Shown piece after piece: positions 36,249 to 46,802 of a stretch of DNA of 64,000 nucleotides. Every line of letters begins with the position of its first letter. The stretch's first letter is position 1. The stretch is from contig NZ_CP132480.1 of NCBI RefSeq assembly GCF_030770395.1, forward strand, positions 4,312,039 through 4,376,038, in the 5' to 3' direction. The position numbers and the translations under genes were made by a program. The notes below the pieces were generated by a model. It saw only the letters and a program-made list of their open reading frames with translations. It did no database searches and was not told the origin of the DNA. Source of the DNA: Telluria beijingensis (GTDB lineage Bacteria; Pseudomonadota; Gammaproteobacteria; Burkholderiales; Burkholderiaceae_D).

Positions 36249-36326
36249 GATGGGTTCGGCATGAAAAGCCCCGAGCATTGCCCGCCTTCCCACTGCCTTC
36301 CATGCGCCAGGTCAGCCGTGCGCACG

Positions 36327-36354
36327 AAAAAAAACCGGGGCGACGGCCCCGGTT
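36327..36354 (-). terminator. intrinsic terminator of the FKBP gene
   Basis: ACCGGGG/CCCCGGT form a 7-bp stem with a 6-base loop, followed on the minus strand by eight Ts. It lies 33 bases after the FKBP stop. Confidence 0.85.
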
Positions 36355-36386
36355 CGGTCACGCGCCGGCGCCTGGCCGGCGCCTGC

Positions 36387-36827
36387 TTATTCGACCTTGG
36401 TCAACACGATCTCGAACACCAGGCCCGAGTTCCCTGGAATCGGACCCCAGCCCGACGCACCGTAGCCGAGGTTGGACGGGATCAGGACGGTGCGCTTGCC
36501 GCCGACCTTCATGCCGGTGACGCCCTGGTCGAAGCCGGGGATGACGCCGCCGCCGCCGACGACGAACGGATTCAGGTTGCCCGACTCCATTTGCCGGCCC
36601 TTGAAGTTGGCTGCCTTGTCGTCGTACAGCCACAGCGTGTACTGGGTCGTGACACGCTTGCCCTTGACCGCCTCGGCGCCGGTGCCGACCGTATCGTCCT
36701 TGAACGTCAGCGTGGCTGGGCTGCTCACGACTGGCTTGTTGTCGTTGTCGTCGCTGCCGCCGCCGCCGCAGGCGGTCAGGGCGAGCATGGCGGCAAAGGC
36801 CGCGATCAGGGGGAACTTCAGCTTCAT
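36387..36827 (-). CDS. FKBP-type peptidyl-prolyl isomerase lipoprotein
   Basis: The 146-residue protein has a lipoprotein signal (LIAAFAAMLALTAC, Cys20), a glycine/aspartate linker and one FKBP domain: VGTGAEAVKGKRVTTQYTLW, then GGGVIPGFDQGVTGMKVGGK and IPSNLGYGASG, which include the residues lining the prolyl pocket. It should assist folding in the periplasm, anchored to a membrane. It stands alone between kup and its own terminator. Confidence 0.88.
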   Translation of the reverse strand: MKLKFPLIAAFAAMLALTACGGGGSDDNDNKPVVSSPATLTFKDDTVGTGAEAVKGKRVTTQYTLWLYDDKAANFKGRQMESGNLNPFVVGGGGVIPGFDQGVTGMKVGGKRTVLIPSNLGYGASGWGPIPGNSGLVFEIVLTKVE

Positions 36828-37003
36828 GGGGGTCCTTGACTGGGAAAGGCAAACAAAGTTGGTGCAACGAAGCTTCGTACCTTATCGAATCAGTGCCATG
36901 AAACTGTCCGTAATTTGTCTAATAATTGTAGTTTAGCAATGTGGGGCAAAAGCGGGATTGACGTTTTCGCACAACACTCTACCCCGCCCGCTGCCAATGC
37001 GGC

Positions 37004-38881
37004 TCAGATTTCGATCTGCGTCCCCAGTTCGATCACCCGGTTGCTGCGGATCTGGTAATAGTCGGCCGCGCTGCGCGCATTGCGCGACATCGCCACGTAC
37101 AGGTGCTCGCGCCACGGCGCCATGCCGCCGCCCGGGCCCGAGATCACGGTCTGGCGCGCGATGAAGAACGAGGTTTCCATCATCTCGAACGCCAGCCCGA
37201 GCGCGCCGCAGCGTTCGAGGATGTCCGGGATATCGGCCTCGTCCTTGAAGCCGTAGTGGATGTTGAGCTGGTAGCAGTTGTGGCCCAGGTCGACGATGTC
37301 GATCTGTTCCTCGGGCGCCACCCACGGTTCCTCGCGCATGTGCACGGTCAGGAACACGACCCGCTCGTGCAGCACCTTGTTGTGCGACAGGTTGTGCAGC
37401 ATCGCGTGCGGCACGCCGTCGCTTTCGCCGCGCAGGAAGATCGCCGTGCCCGGCACCCGGGTCGGCGGCGCCACGAACAGCGATTCCATGAAGGCTTCCA
37501 GCGGGATGGCGTGCTTCTGCAGGTTCTCGAACACCAGTCCGCGGCCGCGGCGCCAGGTCAGCATCAGGGTCAGCAGCACGCCGCCCATCAGCAGCGGGAA
37601 CCAGCCGCCGTGGAACAGCTTGGTGGTGGTGGCCGAGAACAGCATGACGTCGATCGCCAGGAAGCAGCCGGTCGCGCCCAGGCACACCCACAGCGGCAGG
37701 CGCCAGCGGTAGCGGGTGACGAAGAAGGTCAGGATGGTGGTCATCATCATGGTCGCGGTGACCGCGATGCCATAGGCGCCGGCCAGCTCGTCCGACGAGC
37801 CGAAGCCGATCACGGCGACCAGCACCACGGCCAGTTGCAGCCAGTTGACGGCCGGGATATAGATCTGGCCGATCTCGCTTTCCGAAGTGTGCAGGATGCG
37901 CATGCGCGGCAGCAGGCCGAGCGCGATCGCCTGCTTGGTCATCGAATACGTGCCGCTGATGGTGGCCTGCGAGGCGATCACCGCCGCCATGGTCGACAGG
38001 ATCACCAGCGGGATCACGCTCCAGGTGCCGAGCTGGTGGTAGAACGGGTTTTCCACCGCGCCCGGATCGGCGATCAGGAGGCCGCCCTGGCCCAGGTAGT
38101 TCAGCGTCAGCGCCGGATAGGCGATCAGGAACCAGGCCATGCGGATCGGCTTGGCGCCGAAGTGGCCCATGTCGGCGTACAGCGCCTCGGCGCCGGTGAT
38201 CGCCAGCACCACCGCGCCCAGCGCGATAAAGGCCAGCAATTTATTGTCCACCATGAAGTGCGCCGCATGCCAGGGATTGAGGGCGTTCAATATCTCCGGC
38301 GACTGGACGATGTTGACGATGCCCATCGCGGCCAGGGCCAGGAACCACACCAGCATCACGGGGCCGAAGAAGCGGCCGATGCCGGCCGTGCCATGGCGCT
38401 GCACGCTGTACAGGGCCACCAGCACCACCACCGCCAGCGGCACCACATAGTGCGACATGCCGGGCGCCGCCACCTCGAGCCCCTCGATCGCGCCGAGCAC
38501 CGAGATCGCCGGCGTGATCACGCTGTCGCCATAGAACATGGTGGCGCCGATGACGCCGATGGCCAGCAACGGGAAGCTCCAGCGCGATTGGCGCGCCACC
38601 GAGGTGGTGGCCAGCGCCATCAGGGCCATGATGCCGCCTTCGCCGCGGTTGTGCGCCCGCAGCACCAGGGTCACGTACTTGAGCGAGACGATGACCGTCA
38701 GCGCCCAGAAGATCAGGGAGATGACGCCGAGGATATTGGGGGCATTCAGGGGCAGGCCGTGGGTGTCGTCGAACACCGCGCGCAGCGTGTACAGGGGGCT
38801 GGTGCCGATGTCGCCGTAGACGATGCCGACCGCGGCCAGGGTGAGGGCGGCCAGGCTGCTTTTCTTGCTGTCTGATGTCAA
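37004..38881 (-). CDS. kup: potassium uptake protein Kup
   Basis: The Kup/HAK/KT family proton-coupled K+ importer has about 12 membrane helices in its first 450 residues and a cytoplasmic C-terminal domain. The family signature GDIGTSPLYTLR is at 23-34. I choose the TTG at 38881 (MTSDSKKSSL), giving 625 residues, the normal family length; an ATG at 38968 would add 29 residues with no counterpart in known Kup proteins. A 6-3-6 hairpin (38904-38918) lies just upstream. Divergent from rarD. Confidence 0.9.
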   Translation of the reverse strand: MTSDSKKSSLAALTLAAVGIVYGDIGTSPLYTLRAVFDDTHGLPLNAPNILGVISLIFWALTVIVSLKYVTLVLRAHNRGEGGIMALMALATTSVARQSRWSFPLLAIGVIGATMFYGDSVITPAISVLGAIEGLEVAAPGMSHYVVPLAVVVLVALYSVQRHGTAGIGRFFGPVMLVWFLALAAMGIVNIVQSPEILNALNPWHAAHFMVDNKLLAFIALGAVVLAITGAEALYADMGHFGAKPIRMAWFLIAYPALTLNYLGQGGLLIADPGAVENPFYHQLGTWSVIPLVILSTMAAVIASQATISGTYSMTKQAIALGLLPRMRILHTSESEIGQIYIPAVNWLQLAVVLVAVIGFGSSDELAGAYGIAVTATMMMTTILTFFVTRYRWRLPLWVCLGATGCFLAIDVMLFSATTTKLFHGGWFPLLMGGVLLTLMLTWRRGRGLVFENLQKHAIPLEAFMESLFVAPPTRVPGTAIFLRGESDGVPHAMLHNLSHNKVLHERVVFLTVHMREEPWVAPEEQIDIVDLGHNCYQLNIHYGFKDEADIPDILERCGALGLAFEMMETSFFIARQTVISGPGGGMAPWREHLYVAMSRNARSAADYYQIRSNRVIELGTQIEI

Positions 38882-39050
38882 GATGTCACCATCGCTTTTG
38901 TATTGGTGCGGCGCACCATAAAATAGTGGCGCGAAAAAAGCAAGAATATTTCGTGGTGCATCATACACCCGTGCAAAAAGGGGCCGGCGCCAGCAGTCGC
39001 GAACGGTTTCAGGGATAATGACACCTTAGCAATCCACTCCCCTTCCCCCC

Positions 39051-39932
39051 ATGCGTTCCGGCATCATCTACGCGGCCCTGGCCTTTCTCTGCTGGGGGCT
39101 GTTCCCCATCTATTTCCATGCCCTGGGCGACGTGCCGCCGATGCAGATCCTGGCGCACCGGATGCTGTGGTCGCTCGGCTTCCTGCTGGTCGTGCTGCTG
39201 CTCCGGCGCCAGTGGAAATGGCTCAATGTCGTGCGCCAGCCGCGCGTGTTCCTCAGCTTCGTGCTGTCGGCCCTGCTGCTCAGCGCCAACTGGCTGGTCT
39301 ATATCTGGTCGGTCACCAACCACCACGTGATCGAGGCCAGCCTCGGCTATTTCATCAATCCGCTGGTCAATATCATGCTTGGCTACCTGATCCTGAAGGA
39401 ACGCCTGCGCACCGTCCAGTGGGTGGCGATCGCGATCGCGGCGCTGGGCGTGGGCTGGCTGACCTGGCAGACCGGCACGGTGCCCTGGATCGCCCTGTTC
39501 CTGGCGTTCTCGTTCGGCAGCTATGGCCTGCTGCGCAAGACCGCGGCGCTGGGCGCGCTCGAGGGCCTGTCGTTCGAGACCATCGTGCTGTTTCCGCTGG
39601 CTGCCGCCTACGTCATCTGGCTGACCCTGCAGGGCCAGAACGTGTTCATCAACACCGATTCCGACACCACGCGCGTGCTGCTGGTGATGGCCGGCCCGCT
39701 CACCGCGATCCCGCTGCTGCTGTTCGCCAGCGGTGCGCGCCGGATTCCGCTGTCGATTCTGGGCTTGCTGCAATACCTGTCGCCGACCCTGCAATTCCTG
39801 CTCGGCGTATGGCTGTTCAAGGAAGCGTTTACCGCCGATCGCCTGGTCGGCTTCGTGCTGATCTGGAGTGCGCTGGTGCTGTTCGCCGGCGAAGGCCTGC
39901 TGCGTCGGCCGCAGCCAGCAGCCAAGGCCTGA
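39051..39932 (+). CDS. rarD: RarD-type EamA transporter
   Basis: The 293-residue inner-membrane protein has ten predicted helices in two EamA halves. ALAFLCWGLFPIYFHAL and AHRMLWS near the start and EASLGYFINPLVNIMLGY in the middle are RarD features. Family members are drug/metabolite-type permeases; the substrate is not established. 108 bases separate it from ettA. Confidence 0.9.
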   Translation: MRSGIIYAALAFLCWGLFPIYFHALGDVPPMQILAHRMLWSLGFLLVVLLLRRQWKWLNVVRQPRVFLSFVLSALLLSANWLVYIWSVTNHHVIEASLGYFINPLVNIMLGYLILKERLRTVQWVAIAIAALGVGWLTWQTGTVPWIALFLAFSFGSYGLLRKTAALGALEGLSFETIVLFPLAAAYVIWLTLQGQNVFINTDSDTTRVLLVMAGPLTAIPLLLFASGARRIPLSILGLLQYLSPTLQFLLGVWLFKEAFTADRLVGFVLIWSALVLFAGEGLLRRPQPAAKA

Positions 39933-40039
39933 TCCGGCGCAGCCCATACGGGATTTCACCGGCCCCGGCCAAGAAATCCCGTGTCGGGCGCGGGGTTCTG
40001 GCGTATCCTGTGCTCCTTGAACAACACCAGAGTCAAAGC

Positions 40040-41707
<1,668 letters not shown>

Positions 41708-41748
41708 CAAGGTTGATGGACAGGACGCAAGTGCCTGTTTCGTAAGGA

Positions 41749-41775
41749 AAGCCTGCCATTCGGCAGGCTTTTTTA
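41749..41775 (+). terminator. intrinsic terminator of ettA
   Basis: AAGCCTGCC and GGCAGGCTT form a 9-bp stem with loop ATTC, followed by TTTTATT, 42 bases after the ettA stop. Confidence 0.9.
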
Positions 41776-41887
41776 TTAGCGGAAACGGAACGCGGTCGGC
41801 ACGTAAAATGTGTAAAACTTTCGGAAATAAGGACTCTCGGAAGCTCGTCGACCGCAGCCGCATGGCGTGCGCGGTGCCGGCCAGACC

Positions 41888-42421
41888 ATGCTCAATTACC
41901 GCGATAACCGCGTCCCGGGCGGGACGTTCTTTTTCACGGTGCGCCTGCTCGATCGCGGCAGCACCTTGCTGACAGAACATATCTCCACATTCGGCGAAGC
42001 GATGCGGCTGGCGCGCGCGCGCCGTCCCTTCCACGTCGATGCATGGACGGTGCTGCCGGATCACGCCCATGCGATCTGGACCCTGCCGCCGGGCGACCAC
42101 GATTGCTCGAGCCGCTGGCGCGCGGTCAAGATTGCGTTTTCCAAGGCCTTGCGCAAGACCGGCCGGCCAGAGGTCGACGATGGCGCCGTCTGGGAGCGGC
42201 ACTACCGCCACTACCGGGTCGGCCCGGACGACGATTACGCCGCCCTGGTCGACTACGTCCACACCGACGCCGTGCGCCATGGCCACTGCCTCGAGGCGCG
42301 CGACTGGCCCTGGTCGTCGCTGCACCGCTTCATCTCGGCCGGCCACGCGGCGCCGGCGCCGTCGATCATCGTGCCGCCGTGGGTGAATCGGCCGCAGGGC
42401 CAGGTATTGGCACGTTTATAA
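41888..42421 (+). CDS. REP-associated tyrosine transposase-like protein (RAYT)
   Basis: The 177-residue protein starts MLNYRDNRVPGGTFFFTV, the usual RAYT opening. The IS200-like HUH motif is at 59-61 (LPDHAHAIWTLP), and a tyrosine helix is at about 121-132 (VDYVHTDAVRHG). RAYTs are domesticated single-copy relatives of IS200/IS605 transposases that act on REP hairpins. No inverted repeats typical of an IS flank it, and it is bounded by terminators on both sides. The basic WQRRFWEH-type segment of other RAYTs reads WERHYRHYR here. Confidence 0.85.
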   Translation: MLNYRDNRVPGGTFFFTVRLLDRGSTLLTEHISTFGEAMRLARARRPFHVDAWTVLPDHAHAIWTLPPGDHDCSSRWRAVKIAFSKALRKTGRPEVDDGAVWERHYRHYRVGPDDDYAALVDYVHTDAVRHGHCLEARDWPWSSLHRFISAGHAAPAPSIIVPPWVNRPQGQVLARL

Positions 42422-42430
42422 ATCGACAAG

Positions 42431-42457
42431 CAAAAAAAAGGCCCCGCAGGGCCTTTT
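42431..42457. terminator. bidirectional terminator
   Basis: AAGGCCC/GGGCCTT form a 7-bp stem with loop CGCA, with eight As on the left and five Ts on the right. It can end both the RAYT gene (plus) and the barrel gene (minus). Confidence 0.85.
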
Positions 42458-42477
42458 TCGTTCATGCAACGTCCGGC

Positions 42478-43050
42478 TTAGAACGAGTACTTCGCGCCGA
42501 TCGTCAGTGCATTCGGACGCACGCCGAAATCACGGGTGCCGCCGAAGCGCTCGTATTCGGCGATCACGGCCACGTCCTGGTTGATGTTGTACTGCACGCC
42601 CAGGGCGCCGTAGGCATTGTTGTCGCTGTCGCGGCGGTTCAGCGATGCATTGACCGCCGACAGTTCGTTCACGTCATGCGACACGCCCAGCTTGGCGTAG
42701 CCGACCAGCTTCTCGGTCAGCGGCGAGCTGAACTTGGCAGCAACATAGGTCGAACGGCCATCGACCTGGCCGCTGGCGTTCACCGGGCCCAGCGTGTAAT
42801 AGATGTCGGCGCTGCGGTAGTCGGTGTGACCGACTTCGACCGCCCAGTTCGGGGTGAACTCGTAGCCGCCGAACAGCTTGGCCGACGCCTTGATGGTGTC
42901 GATGTCTGCGCTGGTAGCGCCCGGGACACGGGCTTCATAGTCGGTCGCCACGGCGCCGGCGCCAACGTAGGCGCGCGGGGTGAATTCTTGTGCCTGGACA
43001 GCCGAGACAGCGGCGGTGGTAGCGAGCAGTGCAACGATCAGCTTTTTCAT
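42478..43050 (-). CDS. OmpA-like beta-barrel outer-membrane protein
   Basis: The 190-residue protein has a signal peptide (KLIVALLATTAAVSAVQAQ) and alternating strands with glycine/aromatic turns (YVGAGAVATDYEARV, LFGGYEFTPNWAVEVGH, YGALGVQYNINQDVAVIAEY), ending in AKYSF with the C-terminal phenylalanine recognised by the barrel assembly machine. It is an eight-stranded barrel without a peptidoglycan-binding domain. Function unknown. Its leader contains a 9-bp hairpin. Confidence 0.82.
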   Translation of the reverse strand: MKKLIVALLATTAAVSAVQAQEFTPRAYVGAGAVATDYEARVPGATSADIDTIKASAKLFGGYEFTPNWAVEVGHTDYRSADIYYTLGPVNASGQVDGRSTYVAAKFSSPLTEKLVGYAKLGVSHDVNELSAVNASLNRRDSDNNAYGALGVQYNINQDVAVIAEYERFGGTRDFGVRPNALTIGAKYSF

Positions 43051-43077
43051 CTCAAATCCTCTTCTTGTTCATCTGGC

Positions 43078-43100
43078 TCGCGATTCCCAACGAATCGCGA
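43078..43100 (-). promoter_or_regulatory. 9-bp inverted repeat in the barrel-gene leader
   Basis: TCGCGATTC and GAATCGCGA are perfect reverse complements separated by CCAAC, 28 bases upstream of the barrel protein's start. In RNA it would be a stable 5' hairpin; in DNA it could be an operator. Confidence 0.45.
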
Positions 43101-43226
43101 TGTGACCAGATTAGCACTAGCGAAAGAGCAAGTCCGTGGCGATTCCGTAAGAACTGTAAGCAAGTGTAACTTACTGACCGGCCGGTTATTAATATTTCCG
43201 CGTGGATCGAAGAGGTTGCCGCGAGT

Positions 43227-43823
43227 TTAAACGATTTTCCTGAAAGTTAGGTTGACGCGTGCTTGTAATGCGCGTGTAATCTTATTGATGCCATGCAACC
43301 AATATTTCTGGGTTTCACCCGACATCAATAACAAACTGCCATCGGTCAGTTCGAGCCGCACCGTCTTCTTGTTGTGTTTATGTTTCAGGATGAAGGTGCG
43401 GGAGGCGCCAAAACTCAGCGAGGCGATGGCCGGTTGCGACCCCAGTTCCGGCTCGTCGTCGCTGTGCATGCCCATGCTGTCGCGCTCGTTGCGGTAGAGA
43501 TTGAGCAGGACGCTGTTGAAGCTGTGCCCGGTTGCCGCTTCCACCGCCGCGTGCAGGGTGGCGAGCAAGGGCGTGAACGGCGCCGGTTGAAGGCGCAGGC
43601 CGGAATAGGTATACGCGGCATCGCCATACCAGGCGCTCAGGCGCGGCTGCAGGTGGCGCTTGCCGTACACCATCACCGTCTCTTCGCGCCAGTCGGTTTC
43701 GTCCAGCAGGCGCGCCATGACCTCGGCATTGGTCCAGGGCAGCGGCAGTTGGGGCATCCACGCGAGGTGGCCGTCTTCGAAGGGAATGGGAATCAGCGCA
43801 GCGTCTGCGGTAAACAAATCCAT
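43227..43823 (-). CDS. alkB: AlkB-family 2-oxoglutarate/Fe(II) dioxygenase
   Basis: The 198-residue enzyme has the Fe(II) triad His120-Asp122-His177 (GMHSDDEPELG; WLHGIN) and the 2-oxoglutarate-binding RVNLTFR at 189-195. The YRNERDSMGMHSDDE segment is typical of AlkB2/3-like enzymes that repair methylated bases in DNA or RNA. The start at 43823 gives MDLFTADAAL; an in-frame ATG at 43835 adds four residues and cannot be excluded. Confidence 0.88.
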   Translation of the reverse strand: MDLFTADAALIPIPFEDGHLAWMPQLPLPWTNAEVMARLLDETDWREETVMVYGKRHLQPRLSAWYGDAAYTYSGLRLQPAPFTPLLATLHAAVEAATGHSFNSVLLNLYRNERDSMGMHSDDEPELGSQPAIASLSFGASRTFILKHKHNKKTVRLELTDGSLLLMSGETQKYWLHGINKITRALQARVNLTFRKIV

Positions 43824-43888
43824 GGGCAATATCATCAGGAATATTCACGGCTATGATGGTGAACTTTCCACCACCACTGCATTCTCGC

Positions 43889-44467
43889 ATGGACAAACGC
43901 CATTTCCTGGGCGCCGCAGCACTGGCAGGCGCGGCGCCCGCCTTCGCCAGCCGCCCCGCGGATCAGGCCAAAGGGCCTGTCTTGCTGACCATCACCGGCG
44001 CGATCGCGCGCAGCAACCGCGGCGCCCTCGATCCGGCGCTCGACCAGATGATGGCCAAGCACAAGCTGGCGTTCGAACGAGGGTACACCCTGGATTTCGC
44101 GGTCCTGGCCGCCCTGCCCGCGCGCACCATCCGCCCGACCCTGGAATACGACGGCAAGCCGCACACCCTGCGCGGACCGCTGCTGGCCGAGGTGCTGGCC
44201 CAGGCCGGCGCCAGGCCGCGCGATGCGGCGAAGGTCGTACTGCGGGCGGTCGACTGCTATGCCGCCGTGCTGGAGATGCGGCAGGTGCGGGCGTGGAACT
44301 TCATCGTCGCCACCCACCTGGACGGCAAGCCGATCCCGCTGGGCGGGCTGGGGCCGCTATGGGCCGTGTACGACGCCGACCGGGTGCCGGAAATGGCGGC
44401 CCTGCCGGTGGCGCAGCGCTTCGGCGCCTGCCCCTGGGCCCTGTATCACATGGAAGTGATGGGGTGA
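43889..44467 (+). CDS. exported molybdopterin-oxidoreductase-like protein
   Basis: The 192-residue protein has an export signal (MDKRHFLGAAALAGAAPAFA). The mature part resembles the SUOX/YedY molybdopterin-binding fold in shortened form (VLLTITGAIARS, LRGPLLAEVLAQAGAR, RAWNFIVATHLDGKPIPLGG). It has only a few cysteines and the classical Mo-ligand context is not obvious, so cofactor binding is unproven. It starts 66 bases from alkB, divergent, and is convergent with the next gene. Confidence 0.65.
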   Translation: MDKRHFLGAAALAGAAPAFASRPADQAKGPVLLTITGAIARSNRGALDPALDQMMAKHKLAFERGYTLDFAVLAALPARTIRPTLEYDGKPHTLRGPLLAEVLAQAGARPRDAAKVVLRAVDCYAAVLEMRQVRAWNFIVATHLDGKPIPLGGLGPLWAVYDADRVPEMAALPVAQRFGACPWALYHMEVMG

Positions 44468-44471
44468 AAGA

Positions 44472-44834
44472 TCAGGCGTAGGCTTCCGCCAGGCTCATCA
44501 CGCGCGGCGCCACCTTGATGCCGACGTTGCCGAACAGGGCATCGATGGCGGCCAGGTTGGCGCTGCATTCTTCCGCCTTCCAGCCCTTGAACATATCGGT
44601 GCCGTCCTTCTGGAAATGCAGGTCGAGCACCTTGCCCTTGTCGCGGTGCGTGTAGTTCTGCTGGTGGATGTTCTGGAAACCCAGTTCGGCCAGGCCGGCA
44701 AGCACGGTGTGCGGCGGGTTTTCCGGGTCGGTGGCCAGAAACACGCCGAAGGTCTTGCCCGGCGGCTTGGCCGCGACGTCGACTTCATAGATCCCGGGCG
44801 CCTTGGTTACACTCGTGCTCTTCAGAAACAACAT
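44472..44834 (-). CDS. conserved-looking protein of unknown function
   Basis: The 120-residue, soluble protein has no signal or membrane helix. It begins MLFLKSTSVTKAPGIYEVDV and has a central HTVLAGLAELGFQNIHQQNY and a C-terminal SANLAAIDALFGNVGIKV. I do not recognise a family. Codon use is like its neighbours. It lies 124 bases downstream of the MAPEG gene. A longer frame from 44882 adds a basic N-terminus with no clear ribosome site. Confidence 0.6.
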   Translation of the reverse strand: MLFLKSTSVTKAPGIYEVDVAAKPPGKTFGVFLATDPENPPHTVLAGLAELGFQNIHQQNYTHRDKGKVLDLHFQKDGTDMFKGWKAEECSANLAAIDALFGNVGIKVAPRVMSLAEAYA

Positions 44835-44958
44835 ATTTGTTCTCCTGGGGCGCGCCAGTGACCTGCAGGACAGGACGCGCAATGCTTATTGGTTGGTCAG
44901 TACTCAAGCATATTTCCATACGGGAACTTTGTCGATCTTTGTCTGCGCTTTGTTCGTT

Positions 44959-45336
44959 TTATCGCATCAGAAGGCCAAAAACTGTGGCGCCGATTAACGC
45001 GGCGCAAGCCAGCATGCCTAAAATGAAACCTGCTTCGCGCTTGGCCGGATCCCGGTAATAGCCCAGCGCATACAGGATGCGGCCCAGGCACCACAGCAGG
45101 CCGCCGGCGGCCGCCCACACATCGCCCAGGAAGTTAGCGCACAGCCACAGCGGCACCAGCACCAGCGGCAGCATTTCCAGCGTGTTCATCTGGACGCGAT
45201 GGGCGCGCTGGAATGCCTCGGGCCCATCCATCGAGGGCGCCGGCACCTTGTAGCGCACGCGGGCATAGCCGGCCACGCCCCAGGTCCAGAAATACACACC
45301 GAGGATGGCCAGCGTGGCCCAGGCAGTGAAGAACAT
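44959..45336 (-). CDS. MAPEG-family membrane protein
   Basis: The 125-residue protein has four membrane helices and the MAPEG features RAHRVQMNTLEMLPLVLV and a later GRILYALGYYRD. The family includes microsomal glutathione transferases; most bacterial members have unknown substrates. It lies 15 bases after the DUF2520 gene and is probably in the same transcript. Confidence 0.88.
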   Translation of the reverse strand: MFFTAWATLAILGVYFWTWGVAGYARVRYKVPAPSMDGPEAFQRAHRVQMNTLEMLPLVLVPLWLCANFLGDVWAAAGGLLWCLGRILYALGYYRDPAKREAGFILGMLACAALIGATVFGLLMR

Positions 45337-45351
45337 GATTTTCCCGATTGT

Positions 45352-46182
45352 TCAGTGTTGGTCGCGCTTGCGCCGGGCCAGGTCGGCCGTCAACGGCAGC
45401 AGCGCCTCGTACAGTTTGCCGGTCGCCGGATCCCAGTCCATCAGGGCCGCCTGCTGGCGCGCCACGGTCGCATGGTCGCCACGCGCCACCGGCCCGCTCA
45501 GGGCCGCCGCCGGACCGAGCCGGAAGACATTCGCCATCGCCTCGCCGGCCAGCGGACGCGCCAGTTCGCGCGCCACTTCTTCCGGCACGCCTGCCGCCTG
45601 GTAAGCGCGCAGGGCCGCGTCGAGCACCGTGACCAGGTAATTCGACGCGAACACCGCCGCCGCATGGTAAACCGTCTTGGCCGTGGCATCGATCGTCACC
45701 AGGCGCGCGCCGATCGCCTCGAAGGCCGGCGCGACCAGCGCCAGCGCGCCCGCATCGCCCTCGATCCCGCAGAAGGTGCCCGAAAAGTCGCGCGCCACGG
45801 CGTCGGGATCGGCGAAACTGCGGATCGGATGCACGCTGGCCACCAGCGCGCCCTGCGCCGCGGCGGCCTGCAATTCGCCTGACGCCTTGGCGCCGCTGCA
45901 GTGGAACACCAGCGCGCCACGCAGGTCGTGCGCCTGCGCCAGCGCCGCGCACACTGGCGCGATCTGGTCGTCGTTCACGGCCAGCAGCCAGGCCTGCGCC
46001 GGCCGCAGCGCCGCGACGTCGACGCAGGCGCGGCCGGCGCCGATGAAGTCGACCGCGGCCCGCGCACTGTCATGCGACCGGGTCAGCACGTCCTGCACCA
46101 CGAACGCGCCGCTATCGGAGAACAGGCGGCCCAGCACGCGGCCGACGTGGCCGGCGCCGACCAGGTTCAGGGTGGGCGCCAC
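45352..46182 (-). CDS. Rossmann-fold DUF2520 protein
   Basis: The 276-residue protein starts TLNLVGAGHVGRVLGRLF, an NAD(P)-binding Rossmann motif, and has the DUF2520 C-terminal dimerisation domain (MDATAKTVYHAAAVFASNY in the published reading frame region, here IDATAKTVYHAAAVFASNY). Such proteins resemble ketopantoate/6-phosphogluconate-type dehydrogenases, but no substrate is known. It begins directly after the DUF924 stop. Confidence 0.85.
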   Translation of the reverse strand: MAPTLNLVGAGHVGRVLGRLFSDSGAFVVQDVLTRSHDSARAAVDFIGAGRACVDVAALRPAQAWLLAVNDDQIAPVCAALAQAHDLRGALVFHCSGAKASGELQAAAAQGALVASVHPIRSFADPDAVARDFSGTFCGIEGDAGALALVAPAFEAIGARLVTIDATAKTVYHAAAVFASNYLVTVLDAALRAYQAAGVPEEVARELARPLAGEAMANVFRLGPAAALSGPVARGDHATVARQQAALMDWDPATGKLYEALLPLTADLARRKRDQH

Positions 46183-46761
46183 TCAGAATCCCGAGCCGGG
46201 TTTGTCCAGGTATTCCTGTTCTTCGGACGTCGAGGCACGGCCCAGGATCGGATTGCGGTGCGGGAAGCGGCCGAAACGCGCGATCACGCCGCGGTGGCGG
46301 TGCGCATAGTCGAGCTGTTCGTTGAATCCCTCATGGCTGGCGGCCAGGTCGGTGAACAGCTCGACCGACTGCTCCTGCATGCGCGCATCCTCGGCATGCT
46401 CGAACGGCATGTAGACGAAGACGCGCTCGAGCGGGCTCAAGTCCAGGTGCGCGCCGGACTCCACCAGCTGGCGCGCGGCGCCCAGCGCCAGCGGGTCGCC
46501 GGCGAAGGAGTCGGGCGTGCCGCGATGGGCATTGCGGGTGAACTGGTCGAGCACGAGGATGCGCGCCAGCACGCCGCGCGGGCCCTGCTCGTCCCATTCG
46601 CGCAGGCCGCCGGCGATCGCGTGCTGGATTGCCGCGCCGAAGCGTTCGCGGATGGCGGCATCGAAGGCGTCGTCCTTGCGGAACCATTCGGCGCGCTGCT
46701 TGCCGTGGCCTGCACTTGACGCGGGCAGGAACCAGAAATCGAGAACTTCTTGTGCGTCCAT
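46183..46761 (-). CDS. DUF924-family protein
   Basis: The 192-residue protein shows the DUF924 pattern: EVLDFWFLP at the start, RAEWFRKDDAFDAAIRERFG, LVLDQFTRNAHRGTPDSFA and VFVYMPFEHAED. The family is all-helical with no assigned activity. It lies between mgtC-like and DUF2520 genes on the same strand. Confidence 0.9.
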   Translation of the reverse strand: MDAQEVLDFWFLPASSAGHGKQRAEWFRKDDAFDAAIRERFGAAIQHAIAGGLREWDEQGPRGVLARILVLDQFTRNAHRGTPDSFAGDPLALGAARQLVESGAHLDLSPLERVFVYMPFEHAEDARMQEQSVELFTDLAASHEGFNEQLDYAHRHRGVIARFGRFPHRNPILGRASTSEEQEYLDKPGSGF

Positions 46762-46802
46762 TGGAAAACCCCGTGTTGGAATTGTAGTGTGGTGCAGCGA
46801 AT

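Noticed and set aside
37103..38875. 590-codon plus-strand frame opposite kup
   Set aside because: Gln/His/Arg-rich shadow without domains; Kup on the minus strand is unmistakable.
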